DNA from: Lachnoclostridium sp. UBA1781
Lineage (GTDB): Bacteria > Bacillota > Clostridia > Lachnospirales > Lachnospiraceae
Length of the DNA stretch: 18,156 bases
Direction: 5' to 3'
NCBI GenBank assembly: GCA_002315495.1
Contig: DCGJ01000161.1
Coordinates: forward strand, 5,198 to 23,353
The notes beneath the pieces were generated by a model. That model had not been told where the DNA came from. It was given only the letters and a program-made list of their open reading frames with translations, and searched no databases. Numbering within the stretch: position 1 is the first letter of the stretch; each line of letters begins with the position of its first letter. The translations under genes were made by a program, and so were the position numbers. Of the stretch, positions 14,046-18,156 are shown one piece after another.

Positions 14046-15350
14046 ATGAAGATTAAGACAAAGAAGCTTAGCTATGACGAGGTTATGGCGAAGCCGTTAT
14101 GGAAGCATAAAAAACCAATTAAGCAGTCGAGCTTTTGGAGATTTGTGCTTCGCATGGCTTCACGCGGGGAACTGAAGGCAACCGATTTTACCTGCGAAAG
14201 GATGGGGATGGAGAGGCTCGGAAAGAAGGAACCATGTCTTTTTCTAATGAATCATTCCAGCTTTACCGATTTGCAGATTGCTTCGGAGCTTCTCTATGAT
14301 CGACAGTTTCATATTGTCTGCACCAATGATGGCTTTGTTGGAAAGGAAGGGCTGATGCGTCGCATCGGCTGTATTCCGACCAAGAAGTTTATTATGGATA
14401 TGCAGCTTGTAAAGGATATGAAGTACACCTTCGAGAAGCTGAAGAGCTCGATTCTGATGTACCCGGAGGCAAGCTACAGCTTTGACGGAACCGAGACGCC
14501 ACTTCCGGACAGTCTGGGAAAATGCGTGAAACTCATGAAGGTTCCGGTGGTTATGATTCGAACGAAGGGGGCATTTTTACGAGACCCTTTGTACAATTGT
14601 CTTAATAAAAGAGATGTAAAAGTATCTGCATATATGAAATACCTGCTTTCCGCGGAGGAGTGCGAGAAACTTTCGGCGGAGGAGATTACCGAGGCGATTC
14701 GGAAGGAGTTTTCCTACGATCATTTCAAGGAGCAGAAGGCGGATGGGATTCGGGTAAAAGAACCGTTTCGCGCCTTGGGACTTCATCGTGCTTTGTACTG
14801 TTGCCCGCATTGTCTGACCGAAGGGAACACGGTAGGGGAGGGAATCAACCTTACCTGCAATTCTTGTGGTGAAGTGTACGAACTTAGCGAAGAGGGTACG
14901 TTGTTTCGGGATTCGAAAAGTTCGGTGAGCGAAGGAGAAGATTTCACTTATGTCTCCGACTGGTATGCATGGCAGCGCGGCCGGGTACGGAAGGAAATCG
15001 AGGATGGCTCCTATTCCTACGATGCGGATGTGGACATTCGCATGTTGGTGGATTCCGAGGCCGTTTATGAAGTGGGCGAGGGGCATTTGCATCACGATGA
15101 AAATGGCTTCCGTCTTACCGGTTGCGACGGTAAATTAGACTTCACTATGAAGCCGAGTGAGTCCTATAGTTTGTACGCGGATTACTTCTGGTACGAGCTT
15201 GGGGATATGATTTGCATCGGCAATAATAAGCGGCAGTATTACTGCTTCCCGAAGGAAGGTCAGAATCGGAATGTTGCGAAGGTTCGACTGGCTACGGAGG
15301 AAATCTTTAAGCGCCTGAATTCGGCTAAAAAAATGCAGAATAGGGGTTAA
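14046..15350 (+). CDS. PlsC-type acyltransferase with a C-terminal zinc ribbon
   Basis: A 434-residue protein. The N-terminal half is a lysophospholipid acyltransferase-like domain. The catalytic H-x4-D motif is NHSSFTD (H70, D75). A second conserved block YPEASYS (139-145, with E141) takes the place of the usual FPEGTRS. Such enzymes move an acyl chain onto a glycerophosphate-type acceptor at the inner membrane face. Unlike ordinary PlsC (about 200-250 residues) it continues with a zinc ribbon, CPHC (253-256) and CNSC (271-274). A Tyr- and Trp-rich, beta-looking C-terminal part follows (about 300-425). It follows the DUF4015 gene by 25 bp. The extension suggests regulation or a non-standard substrate. 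Confidence 0.85.
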   Translation: MKIKTKKLSYDEVMAKPLWKHKKPIKQSSFWRFVLRMASRGELKATDFTCERMGMERLGKKEPCLFLMNHSSFTDLQIASELLYDRQFHIVCTNDGFVGKEGLMRRIGCIPTKKFIMDMQLVKDMKYTFEKLKSSILMYPEASYSFDGTETPLPDSLGKCVKLMKVPVVMIRTKGAFLRDPLYNCLNKRDVKVSAYMKYLLSAEECEKLSAEEITEAIRKEFSYDHFKEQKADGIRVKEPFRALGLHRALYCCPHCLTEGNTVGEGINLTCNSCGEVYELSEEGTLFRDSKSSVSEGEDFTYVSDWYAWQRGRVRKEIEDGSYSYDADVDIRMLVDSEAVYEVGEGHLHHDENGFRLTGCDGKLDFTMKPSESYSLYADYFWYELGDMICIGNNKRQYYCFPKEGQNRNVAKVRLATEEIFKRLNSAKKMQNRG

Positions 15351-15376
15351 CATTCGGAAGAAAAGTATGTTATACT
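15347..15376 (+). promoter_or_regulatory. Promoter of the zinc-ribbon gene
   Basis: TTAACA (15347-15352) and TATACT (15371-15376) are 18 bp apart, with an extended -10 TG at 15368-15369. The -35 overlaps the stop codon of the acyltransferase gene. A leader of about 85 bases follows before the start at 15467. I see no stable structure in the leader. Confidence 0.72.
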
Positions 15377-15466
15377 ATTTTGAGCGGCGATTGCGTCGTG
15401 TGCGAAAAGAATCAAACAGGGTGCGCGGCATCTTGAATGGATAGGAAAATGAAGGAGGAGACGGAG

Positions 15467-16036
15467 ATGGCACTTTTTGGAGGACCATACAGCAACGAAA
15501 TTAACGCATTGAATACATCGATTAAGGCAGAGCTTGGAAAGATTCAGGGCTCTCAGTTTAACCTCGGTACCATTCTTTTAAAGAAGATGGACGAGGGTTT
15601 GGTAATTGAGGATGCAGACCTTCAGGCAGAGTATGCAAAGGTTTGTGAGTATCGTAACAACATCCAGCAGATGAATGGTCAGCTGGAGGACATCAATCGT
15701 AAGATTGCGGAAGAGGAAGCAGCGCGTCAGGCAGAAATCGAGCGTAAGAAGGCAGAGGCTGAGGCAGCCCGTCAGGCTCGTATCGCCGAGGCAGAGGCCA
15801 TTAAGCTTGCAAAGCAGGCACAGGCAGCTCAGCAGGCAGTAGCAAGTGCGGCAGCAACCTGCCCAACCTGTGGAAAAGCCGTTATCGCAGGTGCAGCATT
15901 TTGCGGTAATTGCGGAAGCAAGCTGGAGGCTCCGAAGCCGGCTACTCCGGCACCTGCATTTTGCGGAAAATGCGGCAACTCCCTAATTCCTGGCGCAATG
16001 TTCTGTAACAACTGTGGCGCAAAGGTAGGACAGTAG
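15467..16036 (+). CDS. Coiled-coil protein with two C-terminal zinc ribbons
   Basis: A 189-residue cytoplasmic protein. An N-terminal helical part precedes a long charged Ala/Glu/Lys/Arg/Gln coiled coil (about 50-128) with repeats such as AEAEAARQARIAEAEA. Two zinc-ribbon modules follow: C132/C135/C146/C149 and C166/C169/C180/C183, joined by a Pro/Ala linker. Such double zinc-ribbon proteins are common in Clostridia and have no established function. The start at 15467 is preceded by AAGGAGG with eight bases between. The upstream in-frame ATG at 15437 has no ribosome binding site. It has its own promoter (15347-15376) and a strong terminator right after it, so it is a single-gene unit. Confidence 0.88.
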   Translation: MALFGGPYSNEINALNTSIKAELGKIQGSQFNLGTILLKKMDEGLVIEDADLQAEYAKVCEYRNNIQQMNGQLEDINRKIAEEEAARQAEIERKKAEAEAARQARIAEAEAIKLAKQAQAAQQAVASAAATCPTCGKAVIAGAAFCGNCGSKLEAPKPATPAPAFCGKCGNSLIPGAMFCNNCGAKVGQ

Positions 16037-16044
16037 TGATTTGC

Positions 16045-16073
16045 AAGGGGCATCCGAAGGGGTGCCCCTTTTT
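16045..16073 (+). terminator. Rho-independent terminator after the zinc-ribbon gene
   Basis: AAGGGGCATCC can pair with GGGTGCCCCTT as an 11-bp stem (including one G-T pair) around a 4-base loop. It is followed directly by a run of T. It starts eight bases after the stop codon. Confidence 0.92.
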
Positions 16074-16153
16074 CTAATAGCGGGCATTGCCCCATCATGG
16101 ATTGTAATTCTGCGAAGGTTGAAAGCGAAACCGTATGTAGAAGGAAGGATGAT

Positions 16154-17131
16154 ATGGATCGAGGCTGGAAACACAATTTGATCTTTGCGGGAAAGGTTGT
16201 GGCTGCGGCTTGCCTTGCGATTGGCATAGCCGAGCTGTTGGGTCTCGCATTTTCCGTGTCTGCGGGAATTGTGGCGATTTTGTCCATTGCCTTTACGAAG
16301 ACAGAAACGGTGCGAACGGCAATGAACCGTTTTGTTGCATTTGTTGCAGCGCTGATTATTGCCGCAGTCTGCTTTTCGGTGCTTGGGTATCACATTCCCG
16401 CATTTTGTGTCTATTTGCTGTTGTTTATTCCGCTGTGCCAGTTCAAAGGATGGAATAGTGCAATGGCCATGGATTCGGTACTGATTTCGCATTTTTTGAC
16501 CCTGGGTTCTATGTCATGTAAGAATGTGGGAAATGAGCTTGCGCTTTTTGCCATTGGTGTAGGAATCGGAATCTGTGCGAATCTGTTCCTTCGTAAAAAG
16601 ACGGATTACATGGAAGAACTGAAAAATGAAACCGACGAGCGAATGCGACAGGTGCTGCATCGAATGGCCCTTCGGATTATGGATTCCGACCTGGACGGAT
16701 ACGACGGAAGCTGCTTTCATAAGCTGTATGATTCAGTGAAACATGCTTCTGCAGTGGCTGAAGAGAATGACCTGAACCAGCTTTTTCATAGCGGACGCGC
16801 GGACATCGAATATATTGCCATGCGTCATCGCCAGATTGACGTTCTGTACGATATGTATCAGCGGGTAAGGTTGGTGCACACCACGCCCATTACCGCAAAG
16901 CTCTTGGCACAGTTTTTTGAGAGGGTGTCCTCCGAGTATCATCGGGAGAACACGGTTTGCGAACTATTGGAGGGCTTCGCCATACTGGATGCAAAGATGA
17001 AGCAAATGCCCCTTCCCGAAAGCAGGGCTGAATTTGAAGACCGGGCACAACTCTACGCACTTATGCGAAATATGGAAGAGTTTTTGCAGATCAAAAGATT
17101 GTATATGGAAGAGCAGGAACAGAAGAACTGA
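16154..17131 (+). CDS. Aromatic acid exporter-like (ArAE/FUSC-type) membrane protein
   Basis: An integral membrane protein of 325 residues. The N-terminal half has about five hydrophobic helices (around 11-34, 36-48, 58-78, 80-95 and 126-146). The pattern AGKVVAAACLAIGIAELLG...VSAGIVAILSI...T is typical of the ArAE_1/DUF939 group. The C-terminal half (about 150-325) is a soluble, helical, charged domain that starts after FLRKKTDYMEELKNETDER. Members resemble half of an aromatic-acid exporter. The substrate here is unknown. The start at 16154 (MDRGWKHN) is preceded by GGAAGG with five bases between. An in-frame ATG at 16097 lacks a site. It follows the terminator at 16045-16073, so it begins a new unit. 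Confidence 0.83.
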   Translation: MDRGWKHNLIFAGKVVAAACLAIGIAELLGLAFSVSAGIVAILSIAFTKTETVRTAMNRFVAFVAALIIAAVCFSVLGYHIPAFCVYLLLFIPLCQFKGWNSAMAMDSVLISHFLTLGSMSCKNVGNELALFAIGVGIGICANLFLRKKTDYMEELKNETDERMRQVLHRMALRIMDSDLDGYDGSCFHKLYDSVKHASAVAEENDLNQLFHSGRADIEYIAMRHRQIDVLYDMYQRVRLVHTTPITAKLLAQFFERVSSEYHRENTVCELLEGFAILDAKMKQMPLPESRAEFEDRAQLYALMRNMEEFLQIKRLYMEEQEQKN

Positions 17132-17170
17132 AGGATAGAGAATAAAAACGGAAAAAGAAGGAGAAAACAA

Positions 17171-17581
17171 ATGCTAAAGGACCTGATTGGAAAGTATTAT
17201 TTTGATGGAAACTATAACTGTGCGGAAACGATGATACGTGCGGCGAACGAGTATTATAATCTCGGTCTGCACGATCACGACATGATCATGATGGGCGTAT
17301 TCGGAGCCGGCATTCAGACCGGTAATACCTGTGGTGCAGTACTTTCGGCAGCATCTGTTCTATCTATGAAGTATGTGGAAGCAAAAGCCCATGAGAGCGC
17401 GGATATTAAACCGGTCACGCAGAAGCTGATGCGTGCGTTCAAGGAGCGGTACGGTTCCACGCTTTGTAAGGATATTAAACCACAGTCCTTCCAGCCGGGA
17501 ATTCGTTGTAAGAAAACCATCGAGGATGCCTGCGATATCTTAGAGCAGGTAATTGCCGAGTATGAGGCGGAGAAGCAATAA
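17171..17581 (+). CDS. C_GCAxxG_C_C family protein (possible redox/metal protein)
   Basis: A 136-residue cytoplasmic protein with the cysteine layout of the C_GCAxxG_C_C family: NCAET (C17), GAGIQTGNTCGAVLSA (C54), C99 and C113, plus an extra C121. The family is common in anaerobes and thought to be redox-active or metal-binding, but no reaction is established. In the central motif the usual Gly before Cys is Thr (NTCGA). AAGGAG lies nine bases before the start. It follows the exporter-like gene by 39 bp in the same direction and is probably co-transcribed. Confidence 0.85.
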   Translation: MLKDLIGKYYFDGNYNCAETMIRAANEYYNLGLHDHDMIMMGVFGAGIQTGNTCGAVLSAASVLSMKYVEAKAHESADIKPVTQKLMRAFKERYGSTLCKDIKPQSFQPGIRCKKTIEDACDILEQVIAEYEAEKQ

Positions 17582-17591
17582 TTTTTTATGG

Positions 17592-17620
17592 TTGACAGCA
17601 CTTTCAAAGTGTAATACAAT
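17592..17620 (+). promoter_or_regulatory. Consensus promoter of the toxin-antitoxin operon
   Basis: A perfect -35 TTGACA (17592-17597) and -10 TACAAT (17615-17620) are 17 bp apart. They begin only eleven bases after the preceding stop codon. Confidence 0.88.
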
Positions 17621-17628
17621 GTATTACA
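17610..17628. promoter_or_regulatory. Palindromic operator over the -10 of the toxin-antitoxin promoter
   Basis: TGTAATAC and GTATTACA form a perfect 8-bp inverted repeat around AAT, covering the whole -10 box. This is the expected place for binding by the ribbon-helix-helix antitoxin, alone or with the toxin, giving autorepression. Confidence 0.8.
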
Positions 17629-17648
17629 GAAAGAGGGAGGGCGAGAAT

Positions 17649-17870
17649 ATGGCAATTTCGTTAAGATTAAGTGAAAAGGATACTGCGGTAATTAAAAAAT
17701 ATGCTGCGATTCATAACATAAGCGTTTCGGATCTGTTTCGCCAAGCTGTTATGGAAAAAATCGAAGATGAATATGATCTTGTAGCTTATGAGAAAGCAAT
17801 GGCGGAGTTTAAGAAGAATCCGGAAACGTACTCCTTCGAAGAAACAATGAAGGAGCTGGGATTACAATGA
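17649..17870 (+). CDS. RelB/DinJ-like ribbon-helix-helix antitoxin
   Basis: A 73-residue protein. The N-terminal strand and helices (MAISLRLSEKDTAVIKKYAAIH and NISVSDLFRQAVMEKI, in adjoining parts) have the ribbon-helix-helix pattern used for DNA binding. The C-terminal tail (about 45-73) is acidic and likely wraps the toxin. It neutralises the toxin encoded next and represses the operon through the palindrome at 17610-17628. The start at 17649 is preceded by GGGAGGG with seven bases between. A longer frame from 17553 starts inside the preceding gene and is rejected. The stop overlaps the toxin start by four bases (ATGA). Confidence 0.9.
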   Translation: MAISLRLSEKDTAVIKKYAAIHNISVSDLFRQAVMEKIEDEYDLVAYEKAMAEFKKNPETYSFEETMKELGLQ

Positions 17871-18133
17871 AGTATCAAGTTGAGTTTTCAAAGCAGGCCC
17901 TGCGACAACTTCAGAAACTTGACAAGGGGACTGCGGCTCTAATCATGGGATGGATTAAAAAGAATCTCGTGGACTGTGAGAATCCACGAATTCATGGAAA
18001 GGGATTGACCGCAAACCATTCCGGTGAGTGGCGGTATCGAATTGGAGACTATCGAATTATTGCAAAGATAGAGGATGAGAGAATTGTGATTTTAATTCTT
18101 TCTATCGGTCACAGAAGTGAAATTTATCAATAA
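17867..18133 (+). CDS. RelE/ParE-superfamily toxin
   Basis: An 88-residue protein with the RelE/ParE pattern: KYQVEFSKQALRQLQKLD at the N-terminus, a helical part ending near GKGLTANHSGEWRYRIGDYRII (46-65, in adjoining parts) and a last strand IVILILSIGHRSEIY. RelE members cleave mRNA at the ribosome and ParE members inhibit gyrase. The RxGDYRII stretch with the C-terminal GHR..IY suggests the RelE side. The gene overlaps the antitoxin by four bases. It lies outside the island and shows no sign of truncation. Confidence 0.9.
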   Translation: MKYQVEFSKQALRQLQKLDKGTAALIMGWIKKNLVDCENPRIHGKGLTANHSGEWRYRIGDYRIIAKIEDERIVILILSIGHRSEIYQ

Positions 18134-18156
18134 ATGGAACCGGTGCGGGAAATTGG

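Noticed and set aside
17553..17648. Upstream-extended antitoxin frame
   Set aside because: It begins inside the C_GCAxxG_C_C gene and crosses the promoter and operator. The start at 17649 has a proper ribosome binding site.

Overview
The window looks like the chromosome of a Gram-positive anaerobe of the class Clostridia, most likely Lachnospiraceae. The reasons are strong AGGAGG-type ribosome binding sites, sigma-A-like promoters, a C_GCAxxG_C_C-type protein, a PBP1A with a Cys/Gly C-terminus, a DUF4015-type protein and a DUF4250 gene. I cannot name the genus.

Layout. (a) 1-3156, minus strand: a class A penicillin-binding protein that runs off the left edge, and a YigZ/IMPACT protein. (b) About 3366-10314: an AT-richer island with different codon use. 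It holds an IS256-family insertion sequence (3459-4796, with an 8-bp target duplication) and a plus-strand four-gene operon: a ParB-like/HNH protein, a lipoprotein, an LPRTG wall-anchored protein and a large secreted protein. (c) 10398-15350, plus strand: rarA, a small membrane protein, a SEC-C protein, a membrane-anchored DUF4015 glycoside-hydrolase-like protein and a PlsC-type acyltransferase with a zinc ribbon. (d) 15467-16073: a coiled-coil double zinc-ribbon protein with its own promoter and terminator. (e) 16154-17581: an aromatic-acid-exporter-like membrane protein and a C_GCAxxG_C_C protein. (f) 17592-18133: a type II toxin-antitoxin pair with a promoter and operator.

The main finding is that the island sits inside a small DUF4250 gene. 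The promoter, ribosome binding site and first six codons (MLPKDP) lie at its right edge on the minus strand, at 10315-10394. The remaining 47 codons plus stop lie at its left edge, at 3222-3365. Joined, they give a protein of about 57 residues, the usual size of that family. The chromosome was therefore originally DUF4250-yigZ on the minus strand, divergent from rarA. The island cut the yigZ side away from the DUF4250 promoter and truncated the last island gene, whose final codons and stop are antisense DUF4250 start sequence. No integrase, relaxase or conjugation gene is visible, so the island is either a fragment of a larger element or was moved by functions supplied elsewhere.

The IS arrived after the island. 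It landed in the leader of the four-gene operon and probably split its promoter. Its left terminal repeat carries an outward TTGACA that makes a hybrid promoter pointing at the DUF4250 remnant and yigZ. The four-gene operon, a cytoplasmic ParB/HNH protein tightly coupled to three exported proteins, is the best candidate here for an undescribed system.
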